From contig JAEZVA010000002.1 in NCBI GenBank assembly GCA_023443315.1, positions 1-43,472 on the forward strand: a DNA stretch of 43,472 bases. Direction: 5' to 3'. The notes below the pieces were generated by a model. The model was given only the letters and a program-made list of their open reading frames with translations, ran no database searches and was not told the origin of the DNA. Both the position numbers and the translations under genes were made by a program. Below are positions 33,465 to 42,305 of the stretch, one piece after another; position 1 is the stretch's first letter; the number at the start of each line of letters is the position of its first letter. The DNA is from Bacillota bacterium (GTDB lineage Bacteria; Bacillota; Clostridia; Oscillospirales; Ruminococcaceae).

Positions 33465-34667
33465 CACCTCATCACAAGCATTAATGAAACCGTGTGCCAC
33501 ATACGATACGTCGTCGTCGGAAAGCAGCGTGTGCAGCGGCAAGGTTATCTCGTTTTGGTACTGGGCAAAGGAGTTGGGATAGTCGGCTATACGGTACCCC
33601 AGCTTTTTGTATGCCGTCAGCATCGGCAACGGTTTGTAGTGTACATTGGCTGAGATGCCCTTTTCGCTCAGGCGTTGAATGATGAGGTCTCGACCGCGTT
33701 CGTCACAACCCTTAATGCGAACCGGGTACAGGTGCCTGCTTGACTGCGACCGTTGTGTGCCGTGCTCGGGTAGGATGAAGCGATTGTCACTAAGCAGGCT
33801 GTCGTAATGCGCCACAAGCTCCGCGCGGCGGGTGAGCATTGCGGGATACCTGCTTAGCTGCGCCACCCCGATGGCGGCAAGCACGTCGGGTAGGTTGTGC
33901 TTATAGCCGGGGAGAAGGATGTCGTACTCCCATCCACCCAGTGTCGCCTTTGCAAACGCGTCCTTGCTCTGCCCATGCAGGGCAAGCAATGAGAACTGCC
34001 GATAGAACGCCTCGTCATCCATCCCGTTCATTGGGCGCCATGTCACCGCGCCCCCTTCGGCTGTGGTTAGGTTTTTGACCGCATGAAACGAGAACGCGGA
34101 GAGGTCGGCGGCGCAGCCACTGGGTACTGCGTCAGTCGTTGCCCCCAGAGAATGGGCGGCATCTGCAATCACCGCCACCCGACCCATGGCATTTTGAAGC
34201 TCGCTGCTTGGCAAAAACAACGGCATTTTTTCTTTTGCAATGTCGATGAGATGCCGGTAGTCGCACATCATTCCGGCTACATCCACGCCGATAACCGCTT
34301 TTGTTTTGCGGGTAAACGCATGCCGCACCTGATTATAGTCAATTAAAAAGGAGTTTGGCGCAGTATCTACAAAGACCGGAACCGCGCCGACATGGAGGAT
34401 CACGCTCGCCGAAGCGGAATAGGTGTAGGGGCTTGTGATTACTTCATCCCCTGCGCCAATACCCAAAACACGCAACGTAAGCTCCAGCGCAGCGGTTGCG
34501 GAATTCAGACACACCACCCGCTCGGTGCCGCAAAAGGCTGCAAGCTCCCGCTCAAACTGCCGTGTTTTTTTTCCTGTGGTAATCCATCCCGAGCGCAGCA
34601 CCGCGGTGACCTCGTCAATCTCCAGTTGTCCGATGTCCGGTGGTGAAAATTCGATCCGCCTTTGCAT
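33459..34667 (-). CDS. DegT/DnrJ/EryC1-family PLP-dependent sugar aminotransferase
   Basis: A 402-residue fold-type I aminotransferase that makes aminosugars from nucleotide keto-sugars. Features include IEFSPPDIGQLEIDEVTAVL, SGWITTGKKTRQFE, LNSATAALELTLRVLGIGAG, DEVITSPYTYSASA, IADAAHSLGA (PLP-ring Asp) and the Schiff-base lysine in FSFHAVKNLTTAEGG. The ATG follows GGGGGAGAG. It is separated from the exopolysaccharide locus by 20 kb and has no nucleotide-sugar genes beside it, which is unusual for the family. It may supply aminosugars for the exopolysaccharide or for flagellar or spore glycans. The 3' end overlaps the convergent TetR gene by six bases. Confidence 0.92.
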   Translation of the reverse strand: MQRRIEFSPPDIGQLEIDEVTAVLRSGWITTGKKTRQFERELAAFCGTERVVCLNSATAALELTLRVLGIGAGDEVITSPYTYSASASVILHVGAVPVFVDTAPNSFLIDYNQVRHAFTRKTKAVIGVDVAGMMCDYRHLIDIAKEKMPLFLPSSELQNAMGRVAVIADAAHSLGATTDAVPSGCAADLSAFSFHAVKNLTTAEGGAVTWRPMNGMDDEAFYRQFSLLALHGQSKDAFAKATLGGWEYDILLPGYKHNLPDVLAAIGVAQLSRYPAMLTRRAELVAHYDSLLSDNRFILPEHGTQRSQSSRHLYPVRIKGCDERGRDLIIQRLSEKGISANVHYKPLPMLTAYKKLGYRIADYPNSFAQYQNEITLPLHTLLSDDDVSYVAHGFINACDEVL

Positions 34668-34692
34668 ACTCTCCCCCGCCTATCAATCAGTG

Positions 34693-34724
34693 AAAGGGAT
34701 GGTCTTGTTTAAAACCATCCCTTT
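34693..34724 (-). terminator. terminator of the TetR-ABC exporter operon
   Basis: AAAGGGATGGT (34693-34703) pairs perfectly with 34714-34724 around a 10-base loop, 60 bases past the last permease gene on the minus strand and just upstream of the aminotransferase start. Confidence 0.75.
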
Positions 34725-34784
34725 ATACTATTTGCATTGTGTCGCCTGTTATGAATGCGACTTGCAATATATTCCCGAAGACCC

Positions 34785-35501
34785 CTAACTCAGCACCTTA
34801 TTGTGAAACCGCTTCCAGAAAAACAAGATCCACACCGTCGTGACAAGCACTGTGGGTAATAAATACAGATAGTTTGCGGTTATAATCATCTTTGTCATCC
34901 AAAAGCTTGGGAATACGCCCGCCAGATACTGAAGCGGGGCTGGCACAAACACCGCGGCGGGAAGCCCCATTATCATTAGCCCTGACATTTTTGTCAGCGC
35001 CATCCCCTCCACCTTGTTTTTTGCAAGGGAGACGACCATCACCGAGGTTGTGATCCCCACTGGCGCGCAGATGATTGAAAGAAGGGCAATCTGCGCAAAC
35101 GACATTGAACTGATTCGAAACATCATCGTAATAATTAGCCCGTAAATGGAGGATGCGACAGCGGGCAGTACAATCCGCGAAAAGAGGTACCCATCTTTTC
35201 CTACGGGGGTAACAGCGATTGCCCGGGTAATACCCGAATCTGCCTCGGACAGGATAACCATGACCCCGACAAACGCAAACATAATGGGCGTAGCAAAACA
35301 CATCAGCTCGTCAAACAGAATATAATACGGGGCAATTAGCTCTGTTTTCCCGAGTATCTGACACAGATAACGTTCTAGCGCCGGAATGCCAAACCGAAAT
35401 AGTAGCCCCATTAGTATTGGTGCGAACAAAACAGCAACCAGCATGGCGTCATCCAAAATCTCCTTAAAAAACTGTTTGGTAACCACAATAACCGGCTTCA
35501 A
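34785..35501 (-). CDS. ABC-2-type exporter permease (second permease)
   Basis: The 238-residue protein has six membrane segments in the ABC-2 permease arrangement, with ILSEADSGITRAIAVTP between segments 2 and 3, a motif common to these drug/lipid exporter permeases (fluoroquinolone-export-permease-like). The start is a TTG overlapping the previous stop by four bases (TTGA) and served by GGGAGG inside the end of that gene, so translation is coupled. With the preceding permease and the ATPase it forms a heterodimeric exporter. The substrate is unknown. Confidence 0.88.
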   Translation of the reverse strand: MKPVIVVTKQFFKEILDDAMLVAVLFAPILMGLLFRFGIPALERYLCQILGKTELIAPYYILFDELMCFATPIMFAFVGVMVILSEADSGITRAIAVTPVGKDGYLFSRIVLPAVASSIYGLIITMMFRISSMSFAQIALLSIICAPVGITTSVMVVSLAKNKVEGMALTKMSGLMIMGLPAAVFVPAPLQYLAGVFPSFWMTKMIITANYLYLLPTVLVTTVWILFFWKRFHNKVLS

Positions 35502-36181
35502 ACATCCGCACCTCCCATCACGGTAAAGTTCCTATGCACTGCCTTGCAACACACAAAATACGCAAGTGCAGTCCACGCACACAAAGAAACCACGCTGACA
35601 AGCCATACAGACGTGTCCCCGCTGATTAGATACACCGCGGCAACCCCGGGGAGCACCGCCATAGCGGGATGACGAAAGCCGAAAAACAGCAGCGCCGGTG
35701 GCAGGCAGATAACCAGCTCAAACGGGATTGTGTAAAGAAGAAACTGGTTTAAGGTCGTGACCTTGATGGCAACAATCATGCCGCACAACGAAAACAACAG
35801 CGACGCAAGCAAAATACCCAGCGCACACAGCACAAGATTTTGGATTCCCCCCGCAACCGCAAGCACTAGCCCTACCGCAAGCCCAATGGCGGAAAGAGAG
35901 AATACCTTCGCCGCGATGTATTCCCATATTCGTATGGGAGATACGGCAAGCGCGCAGTTAACGCGCTGACTTTTTTCTAGCAGAACAATCGCACCCATAA
36001 AAAACAACCCCATCGCGGCGGGGTCGGTAAATACCATTACAACCGCAACCGTCTGCCGAACGGGTTGTGGCAGTGTTAATATGGACAAAAGGTATAGGGT
36101 GCAAAAGACAGCGTACACAAAATAAAACCCATACTTCCATTGAAAACGCACATCGGATGCCGTTAATCGCCAAAGCCTCAT
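35498..36181 (-). CDS. ABC-2-type exporter permease (first permease)
   Basis: A 227-residue, six-segment membrane protein. FFMGAIVLLEKSQRVNCALAV and SPIRIWEYIAAKVFSLSAIG are typical for ABC-2 permeases linked to TetR-controlled export systems. Its ATG overlaps the ATPase stop by four bases and GGGAGGG precedes it. It shares little sequence with the second permease beyond the ERxxxxLAVSP-like loop (EKSQRVNCALAVSP against EADSGITRAIAVTP), consistent with an old duplication. Substrate unknown. Confidence 0.88.
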   Translation of the reverse strand: MRLWRLTASDVRFQWKYGFYFVYAVFCTLYLLSILTLPQPVRQTVAVVMVFTDPAAMGLFFMGAIVLLEKSQRVNCALAVSPIRIWEYIAAKVFSLSAIGLAVGLVLAVAGGIQNLVLCALGILLASLLFSLCGMIVAIKVTTLNQFLLYTIPFELVICLPPALLFFGFRHPAMAVLPGVAAVYLISGDTSVWLVSVVSLCAWTALAYFVCCKAVHRNFTVMGGADV

Positions 36182-37026
36182 ACCAGCACCCTCCCCGTTA
36201 TGTCGATAAAGATATCGCCAAGGTTCGGTTCGGTGGAGTGTATGGTCATAAGGTGACCTTCTTTTAAGACGGCAGACAGCTGTTCATCACAGGCCGTATC
36301 GGCAAGTGCGCACTCACCTGCTTGTTCCTTCCCGTTCTCAAGGTATGTATAATGTATTTTTGCAGCACCCTTTTTCATAATCAGCGCGCGGGGCGTATCC
36401 ATCGCCTTGACCTCGCCGTTAACAATAAACGCCACACGGTTGCACAGCTCCTGGGCGTCGAGCATATTGTGCGTGGTTAGGATAACAGTCTTTCCGTTTT
36501 GCTTTTCTCGCAAAATGGCATCCTTAACAAGCCGCGCGTTGGTTGGGTCCAGCCCACTGGTTGGCTCGTCTAAAAACAAGATGTCAGGATCGTTGATTAG
36601 GGCGCGCAAAAAGTTCAACCGGCTCTTCATTCCCTTGGAGTAGTCGCAAACCTTTTTATCTGCGTCTTTTTCAAGATCAACACTTTTGAGCAGCGCGTCG
36701 ATATCCCTAGTTTTACGGCTGTACAACGAGGCAAAGAACGACAGATTTTGGCGTGCGGTTAGCTTTTCGTACAGGGTCGGAAACTCAAAATCGATGCCGA
36801 TTCTTTCATAAAAGTCCTTTGACACCTTTTTGACCTCGGTTCCAAACACCGTTACGCTGCCCCCGTAGCTGGGCAAAAGACCGATTAGTATCTTCTGCAA
36901 CGTGCTTTTACCCGCCCCGGACGGCCCCAAAAAGCCGAATATCTCCCCCCTGTTTACCGCAAACGAAACATCCTTGATAAACGGCTGTTTGGTATACCCA
37001 AAGGTTAGCTCACTAATCTCAATCAT
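36178..37026 (-). CDS. ABC exporter ATP-binding protein
   Basis: The 282-residue ATPase contains Walker A FLGPSGAGKSTLQKI, the Q-loop region IDFEFPTLYEKLTARQN, a signature that reads VCDYSKGMKSRLNFL (YSKGMK in place of LSGGQ, usual in ABC-2 exporter ATPases), Walker B DILFLDEPTSGLDP and the H-loop VILTTHNMLDAQEL. A C-terminal accessory region of about 70 residues follows. ATG at 37026, with GGAGGAAG, overlaps the TetR stop by four bases. It powers the two permeases downstream; genes overlap throughout, so all four proteins are made from one mRNA. Confidence 0.93.
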   Translation of the reverse strand: MIEISELTFGYTKQPFIKDVSFAVNRGEIFGFLGPSGAGKSTLQKILIGLLPSYGGSVTVFGTEVKKVSKDFYERIGIDFEFPTLYEKLTARQNLSFFASLYSRKTRDIDALLKSVDLEKDADKKVCDYSKGMKSRLNFLRALINDPDILFLDEPTSGLDPTNARLVKDAILREKQNGKTVILTTHNMLDAQELCNRVAFIVNGEVKAMDTPRALIMKKGAAKIHYTYLENGKEQAGECALADTACDEQLSAVLKEGHLMTIHSTEPNLGDIFIDITGRVLV

Positions 37027-37622
37027 CGTTCTTCCTCCAATAGCTGAATAATCAGTCCCCTGATGCAAAGCCGAAGTGTTTCTTCTAAGAGCTCCTCCCC
37101 TATTTCCCTTGTGTGTGCCACTGAAAAAAACAGCATGCGCATGGCGGCGGAAAACACCTGTTTCTTGTGCTCGCTGATATGCGGCAGGATATCAAACAGC
37201 TGTGACAGCTGGTCATCGTCCTGCTTAAAATGCTCACGCACAATCTGTTTAGGCAGCTTGCGAATTAGGGTATCCAGCTCGCCGGATAGCATCAGCGCGG
37301 GCAACGCGGTCTTATATATGGCTTGAAATCCCCCAAAAACTACCTCTGTCAATTCCTCGACGTTACAGCCGGTACCTAACGCAGAAAAGGAATCGATTAG
37401 TTTAGCATGGATCTGCGCATGCCACTGCATGATTACCTCGAAAACAAGCTGTTCCTTTGATGTGTAAAAGAGGTAGAACGTACCCTTTGGAATCCTTGCA
37501 GCCTTTGCTAAATCATCCACCGTTGTTCGCTTAATGCCGACCCGCTTGATAGACTCTTCCGCCTCCGCCTGTAGCTGTAGTATAATTTGTTCTCGTTCAG
37601 ACTGGCTAAATGCCTTCGGCAT
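37023..37622 (-). CDS. TetR-family regulator of the ABC exporter operon
   Basis: A 199-residue regulator with helix-turn-helix at about residues 8-55 (SEREQIILQLQAEAEESIKR, TVDDLAKAARIPKGTFYLFY, SKEQLVFEVIMQW). It is the first gene of the exporter operon and overlaps the ATPase gene by four bases, so repressor and pump are made together, a common self-limiting design. The ATG has AGGTGGTG upstream. An inverted repeat just inside the transcript start (37639-37662) is the probable binding site. Confidence 0.92.
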   Translation of the reverse strand: MPKAFSQSEREQIILQLQAEAEESIKRVGIKRTTVDDLAKAARIPKGTFYLFYTSKEQLVFEVIMQWHAQIHAKLIDSFSALGTGCNVEELTEVVFGGFQAIYKTALPALMLSGELDTLIRKLPKQIVREHFKQDDDQLSQLFDILPHISEHKKQVFSAAMRMLFFSVAHTREIGEELLEETLRLCIRGLIIQLLEEER

Positions 37623-37638
37623 ATTATCACCACCTATT

Positions 37639-37690
37639 TGACTATTTATATCTGTATGGTCATTATAAATGCAAAAAGCAATGCAGTCAA
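37639..37690 (-). promoter_or_regulatory. sigma-A promoter and candidate TetR operator of the exporter operon
   Basis: On the minus strand TTGACT (37685-37690), 17 bases, TATAAT (37662-37667) form a strong promoter. Directly downstream, TGACTAT and ATGGTCA (37639-37662) make an imperfect inverted repeat with a 10-base centre, covering the expected start site, as expected for an autoregulating TetR. Confidence 0.75.
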
Positions 37691-37737
37691 TAATTAGTTA
37701 TTATTCTTTTTGTTGTTTTAATTCCAATGTGTACCAA

Positions 37738-37765
37738 TTGACGGCGACGGCTATTGTGTTATAAT
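37738..37765 (+). promoter_or_regulatory. sigma-A promoter of the xylanase gene
   Basis: TTGACG (37738-37743) and TATAAT (37760-37765) are 16 bases apart. The leader would be about 220 bases and carries two hairpins: ACAACCC (37866-37872) with GGGTTGT, and TTTGAAAG with CTTTCAAA near 37952-37972, close to the ribosome site, which suggests control at mRNA level. Confidence 0.7.
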
Positions 37766-37994
37766 ATGGTTAACACTCCATTATCATGCGACACAGGGAA
37801 TGCGTTTTTTGCAATGCGGTGAGACATTCTTTGGCTAACATCTGATTTGTGCGATTTGGATTATGACAACCCTTCTTCTACTATGGGTTGTGCTCGATTT
37901 ATGTCAGCGCTGATTCAAACAATTTGTGTTCGCAACGGCTTTGGAGCACGTTTGAAAGATTGGCTTTCAAACTATGAAAAGAGAGGAAGAAAGA

Positions 37995-39743
37995 ATGATG
38001 ACCCGATTAAGCCGGAGCCTACCCGCCCTAGCTTGCATCCTTTGTCTTGTCTTCACCATGCTTTTCCCCGGTTGCGCAAGCAACCCTGTACCGACCAGCA
38101 GCCAAGACGTGCCCTCCGCCATCGTATCTGAGGAGGAGATGCCCGTACCAGAGGAAACGGATATTGGTGATTGGCCGACGGAGTTTTCGCTTATGGATGT
38201 GTACAAGGATGATTTTATGCTTGGCACCATCTACACCGATGCCAATCGCAGCGGCAAGGACATGGAATTAACCTTAAAGCACTTTAACACGATTACCCCC
38301 GAGAACATTATGAAGCCCGAGTATATGCAGCCCCAAAAAGGAAGTTTTTATTACACCGAATCGGATGCCATGATGAAATTTGCACAGGAAAACAGCCTTA
38401 ATGTAATTGGTCATACCCTTGCATGGCATCAGCAAACCGGTAACTGGCTAGGTCAAACTACAGATCGTGATGAAGCGATTGAGCAGCTGCGCAGTCACAT
38501 CACGAATATCGTGAGCAACTACAAGGGCAAGTTGGTTGCATGGGACGTTGTAAATGAGGCGGTAGAGGACAATAAGACTCTGCCCGAGAACGGAGACTGG
38601 ACCACCTGCCTGCGCAAGACGCAGTGGCTACAGTCTATTGGTCCCGATTATATCGCAATGGCGTTTCGTTTTGCGCGCGAAGCCGACCCGGATTTGAAAC
38701 TGTACTACAACGACTATAACCTAGATAACAAGCAAAAGGCCGATGTCGTTCACGCTATGGTCAAGGACCTGCGTGAGCAGGGCGTGCCGATTGACGGCAT
38801 TGGTATGCAGGGGCATTATACCGTTAGCACCTCTGCAGGAGCGGTAAAATCCAACATCCAGCTGTTTGCTTCGTTGGGTGTTGAAGTAAGCATCACCGAG
38901 CTTGATGTTGCGGTAAACGGCGCAAACGCCACTACTGGGCTTACCAAGGACCAGGAGATTCGCCAGGGCGTAGCCTATGCACGTCTATTTAAGGTGTTTA
39001 AGGAGTGCAAGGACTCCATTACGAGGGTAACCTTTTGGGGATACCTAGATAGCAGAAGCTGGCGCAGTGACCGTTTCCCCTGCTTGTTTAATGCGGATTA
39101 TACGCCAAAGCAAGCAGCGTATGCGGTGCTTGACCCCGAAAAATACCTAAGCTTGCACGATACCACCTATAAAGCTCCGGTCAGAGCCGCCAATGCAAAA
39201 TACGGAACCCCTACCATCGACGCGGAGATTGATGAGCTGTGGAACAGCTGCACGGCAGAAGCGGTAAACGTCCCTGTTATGGCATGGGAGGGCGCAAAGG
39301 GAAGCGTTCGCATGCTGTGGGATGAAGCGTTTGTTTATGTACTTTTTGAGGTAACCGATTCGGTGCTGAACAAGCTTTCTGAGAATGTTTACGAGCATGA
39401 CAGCATTGAGATATTCCTTGGTCAAAGCAACAACAAAGATGTGTTTTACGGTACAGATGACGGGCAGTACCGCGTGAACTTTGAGGGAGAAGAATCGTTT
39501 GGAACGATTCCCGACAAGACGGGGTTTCAGTCCGCTGCAAAGCTTATCGACGGTGGATACTTAGTAGAGCTTGCTATTCCGCTGGTTTCCCCCGCTAAGG
39601 AAGGCTCGAAGATGGGCTTTGACGCACAGGTTAACGACAGCGATGCGTCAGGTGCGCGCGTTAGCATCATGAAGTTCTGTGACCCCTCGGACAATTCCTA
39701 CCAAAGCCCGGAAAAATGGGGCGAGCTGCTACTAACGAAATAA
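37995..39743 (+). CDS. endo-1,4-beta-xylanase, GH10 with C-terminal CBM9-like domain, lipoprotein
   Basis: The 582-residue enzyme cuts xylan backbones on the cell surface. The signal peptide ends in LFPGC, so Cys27 is probably lipidated. A Ser/Glu/Pro linker leads to the GH10 barrel at about 65-380: ITPENIMKPEYMQPQ, GHTLAWHQQTGNWL, the acid/base WDVVNEAVED (Glu188) and the nucleophile VSITELDVAV (Glu302), then TFWGYLDSRSW. Residues about 398-582 form a CBM9-like domain (VRMLWDEAFVYVLFEVTDS, HDSIEIFLGQSNN, EKWGELLLTK). The start is one of two ATGs (37995/37998) behind GAGAGGAAG; an ATG seven codons up lacks a site. Surface anchoring suggests that released oligosaccharides are taken up by the same cell. 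Confidence 0.95.
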   Translation: MMTRLSRSLPALACILCLVFTMLFPGCASNPVPTSSQDVPSAIVSEEEMPVPEETDIGDWPTEFSLMDVYKDDFMLGTIYTDANRSGKDMELTLKHFNTITPENIMKPEYMQPQKGSFYYTESDAMMKFAQENSLNVIGHTLAWHQQTGNWLGQTTDRDEAIEQLRSHITNIVSNYKGKLVAWDVVNEAVEDNKTLPENGDWTTCLRKTQWLQSIGPDYIAMAFRFAREADPDLKLYYNDYNLDNKQKADVVHAMVKDLREQGVPIDGIGMQGHYTVSTSAGAVKSNIQLFASLGVEVSITELDVAVNGANATTGLTKDQEIRQGVAYARLFKVFKECKDSITRVTFWGYLDSRSWRSDRFPCLFNADYTPKQAAYAVLDPEKYLSLHDTTYKAPVRAANAKYGTPTIDAEIDELWNSCTAEAVNVPVMAWEGAKGSVRMLWDEAFVYVLFEVTDSVLNKLSENVYEHDSIEIFLGQSNNKDVFYGTDDGQYRVNFEGEESFGTIPDKTGFQSAAKLIDGGYLVELAIPLVSPAKEGSKMGFDAQVNDSDASGARVSIMKFCDPSDNSYQSPEKWGELLLTK

Positions 39744-39766
39744 TCTCTGGAGAAACTACTTAAAGC

Positions 39767-39830
39767 AAAACAGAGCATATGGTCTTTTGTGCAATAGATA
39801 GTTGCTACTGAAATACATATGCTCTGTTTT
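39767..39830 (+). terminator. long-loop terminator of the xylanase gene
   Basis: A 15-bp perfect stem (39767-39781 with 39816-39830; arm AAAACAGAGCATATG) closes a 34-base loop and ends in TTTTATTATGTTG. The arm shares ACAGAGCATA with the hairpin at 16951. The rest of the gap 39831-40101 holds no gene that I can see; GTAGAT near 40030 and ATCTAC near 40063 form an inverted repeat that may be an operator for the next gene. Confidence 0.75.
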
Positions 39831-40101
39831 ATTATGTTGTTTACGACTTTGAAAGTGCGATGGTCTTCATGGCATTCCTGTTAGAATCAAAAAGCACGGT
39901 TCGCTGTGACAGTATATATCTCTGTACTATTGCTTGCTGTTACTTATCTTCGTTTAAATATACAAAATACCGAACAAAAGCTTTTGTTTATGCAGTCTTG
40001 CGAAGGGTTTTTGTCCCCATTTCAAAAACGTAGATTCGTATTGTTTACCCAATTAACCTATCTACATTAACTATAAGTATTTATGGAGGCATTGAAGCAA
40101 A

Positions 40102-42075
40102 ATGAATCTACTCTGTTCCGCACGTAGTAAACATCAAGAGGGCACGGAGTATACGCCACTTGAACATCATGGGCTGACGATACAAGTAGCAGACACGGTA
40201 CAATCCGATGATCCAAAAGAGCCGCAAACCGTTCATGTTTCACTTCATAACGCAAGCGACACCTCATGGAGCGGCGTCATCCATATTGAGCTACCTTTTC
40301 CCAATCAAAACCCGCGTTTCTTTTTGCCCGCCTTTATGTACGGCAGGAACCGAGGCGAAAGCCCGCAGGATGTTACGCATGAATTTCCCCGAATCCGCAA
40401 AGATATGAAGCGCCCATCCTCCCCTTGGTGGATGGTTCGCAGCGACCGCTTGTCGCATCCCGTCGCGGCGGTTTATGACAACGACACAGTTTTTGCTCTT
40501 TGTGCCAGCCCGTATTTCGTTGTGAATCACGACGGCAAAAAAGGTTGGGAACCGGGCATAACAGGTGATTTTTACCAGTACAGCGGTTTTACCTGTTCGA
40601 TTCAAAAGGGGACTATCGGCTATACACTAGGCTATGAGAATGCCCCATGGCTGTTCGTGCAGACGAAAACCGTATTTGATCGGGCGGACTTATCAGATAA
40701 CTGCTTTGTTCTAGACGCAAAGGAAACCGTGGAGTTTGATCTATCTGTGTATTGCTATCAAGCCGACAGTTGCTTATCGGTTAACGATGTTATTGCGTCG
40801 GTATATCGCCATTACCATCAACCACCGAGAAGGATTGGTGATCACCAAATTGCCGTAACCGAACTGGCGAGTGCCATCTCGGAATATGGGTGGATTGAGA
40901 AGGATGCAAATTACTCAACAATTATCTATGAAGCAAAAGACAGTGATGTGTTTGACTATGTTAAGATAATGAGTATTGCTTGGACATGCGGAATGTCTAT
41001 TGCTGGTCCTATGTTGATTGCCGGACTGCGCCTAAACAACAAAACAATGCGAGATCAGGCAATTAAGTGCATCAATAACATCATCGACAATGCTACGAAC
41101 CCCAGTACCGGGCTTCCTTTTGATGCGTATGACGATGGCGTTTGGAGCGTTCACGGCTGGTGGTTTGACGGGATGCACACAAGTGGTCATACGTCATATC
41201 TAATCGGGCAAGCGGTGTTTTATATCTTGCGTGCATATGAATATGAAAAAACGCTTAATGGCACCATCCACGAGAAATGGTTGCGCTATGTAAAAGAGGT
41301 TCTTGATCGGCTTGAGAAGACCAAAAATACCGATGCGGAGTACGCCTATATCATTTCTGCTGAGACCGGTGCCGGGCTTGAGTACGACGCGTTCAGCGGT
41401 GCCTGGTGTATGGCGGCACTGGCATATTACTGTTACATTACCGGCGATTTAAGCGATGTAAACAGCTTAGTAGAGAGTGAAGCGCATTATTACCGTGCAT
41501 ATATTGCTAAGATGGAGTGCTATGGCGCCCCGCTTGATACCGTAAAGGCCGTAGATTCGGAAGGCGTACTCGCCTACATTAAGGCGGTTAAATTCCTTCA
41601 TAAAATTACGGGGAATGAACTATATCTTGACCATATGTACGATGCGTTGTGCTATGAATTTTCGTTTAAGTTCTGCTATAACTCCCCTATCAAACTTCCG
41701 CCGCTTAGTAAAATAGGCTGGTCTAGCTGTGGCGGAAGCGTAACATCAACCGCAAACCCCCATATTCATCCGATGTCCAGCAATGTTGTAGACGAAATGC
41801 TGTATTATTGCTCCCAGCGAAATGACCCCTATATCCAACAGCGCATAAAAGACACCGTGTTATGGGGATGCCAAACCTATAACAAGTTTGATGGAGAATA
41901 TGACCACGGTAAAATAGGCTGGATGTCAGAACGGTTTTGTCACTGCGAAGGTCTTGTAACACAGAAGTATGAGGATGGTTCTTACGCCAGCACTTGGTTT
42001 AGCCTAATGCCTTGGGCGGGGGCCAGTATTATTGACGGTTTTGTCGGGGATCTTTGGGAGCAATCTGCTTTATGA
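40102..42075 (+). CDS. unrecognised 657-residue protein, probably an alpha/alpha-toroid carbohydrate-active enzyme
   Basis: I do not recognise a named family. There is no signal peptide or membrane segment, so it is cytoplasmic. Residues 1 to about 225 look beta-rich (IQVADTVQ, VHVSLHNASDTSWSGVIHIELP, WLFVQTKTVFD) and would form a beta-sandwich. From about 240 the sequence is helical with repeated aromatic/glycine turns, as in six-hairpin glycosidases: WTCGMSIAGPMLIAGLRL, DDGVWSVHGWWFDGMHTSG, ETGAGLEYDAFSGAWCMAAL and the end WFSLMPWAGASIIDGF. Possible catalytic acids lie in FDAYDDG and GLEYDAF. It follows the surface xylanase in the same direction, so an intracellular step on a xylan side-chain sugar or oligosaccharide is plausible. 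GGAGG lies 12 bases before the ATG. It is not a lyase or hydrolase that I can prove. Confidence 0.65.
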   Translation: MNLLCSARSKHQEGTEYTPLEHHGLTIQVADTVQSDDPKEPQTVHVSLHNASDTSWSGVIHIELPFPNQNPRFFLPAFMYGRNRGESPQDVTHEFPRIRKDMKRPSSPWWMVRSDRLSHPVAAVYDNDTVFALCASPYFVVNHDGKKGWEPGITGDFYQYSGFTCSIQKGTIGYTLGYENAPWLFVQTKTVFDRADLSDNCFVLDAKETVEFDLSVYCYQADSCLSVNDVIASVYRHYHQPPRRIGDHQIAVTELASAISEYGWIEKDANYSTIIYEAKDSDVFDYVKIMSIAWTCGMSIAGPMLIAGLRLNNKTMRDQAIKCINNIIDNATNPSTGLPFDAYDDGVWSVHGWWFDGMHTSGHTSYLIGQAVFYILRAYEYEKTLNGTIHEKWLRYVKEVLDRLEKTKNTDAEYAYIISAETGAGLEYDAFSGAWCMAALAYYCYITGDLSDVNSLVESEAHYYRAYIAKMECYGAPLDTVKAVDSEGVLAYIKAVKFLHKITGNELYLDHMYDALCYEFSFKFCYNSPIKLPPLSKIGWSSCGGSVTSTANPHIHPMSSNVVDEMLYYCSQRNDPYIQQRIKDTVLWGCQTYNKFDGEYDHGKIGWMSERFCHCEGLVTQKYEDGSYASTWFSLMPWAGASIIDGFVGDLWEQSAL

Positions 42076-42101
42076 TTGCTATAGACGTGTGATTGTATGA
42101 C

Positions 42102-42139
42102 AAAGAGCATGTAAGCAACAGTCAGCTTACATGCTCTTT
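42102..42139 (+). terminator. terminator of the 657-residue protein gene
   Basis: A 15-bp perfect stem (42102-42116 with 42125-42139; arm AAAGAGCATGTAAGC) with an 8-base loop, followed by T and ATCGG; the T's are partly inside the stem. Confidence 0.85.
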
Positions 42140-42188
42140 TATCGGCAGTTGTGTGCAGCAACATGATAGCCCCTTGTAATAGAGTAAA

Positions 42189-42232
42189 CCAAACAAAAGC
42201 CCGCAAGCGAAAGCTTACGGGCTTTTGTTTGG
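42189..42232 (-). terminator. terminator of the rRNA/tRNA operon
   Basis: A 20-bp stem with one mismatch (42189-42208 with 42213-42232, loop GAAA, core AAAAGCCCG). It starts at the CCA end of tRNA-Asn itself, so the tRNA 3' end is part of the stem. On the minus strand it is followed by TTTACTC after the TTTGTTTGG arm. Confidence 0.85.
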
Positions 42233-42305
42233 CTCCCCAAGTTGGACTCGAACCAACGACCCTGCGGTTAACAGCCGCATGCTCTACCAACTGAGCTATT
42301 GAGGA
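42230..42305 (-). tRNA. tRNA-Asn (anticodon GTT)
   Basis: On the minus strand the 76-base gene folds as a full cloverleaf: acceptor TCCTCAA with TTGGGGA, D-arm AGCTCAGTTGGTAGAGC, anticodon loop CTGTTAA, T-loop GTTCGAGTC and an encoded CCA (42230-42232). It is the last gene of the rRNA operon. Confidence 0.97.

Noticed and set aside
37847..38131. A 94-codon frame overlapping the xylanase start
   Set aside because: No ribosome site, overlaps the signal peptide of a certain gene in another frame, and shows no protein-like pattern.
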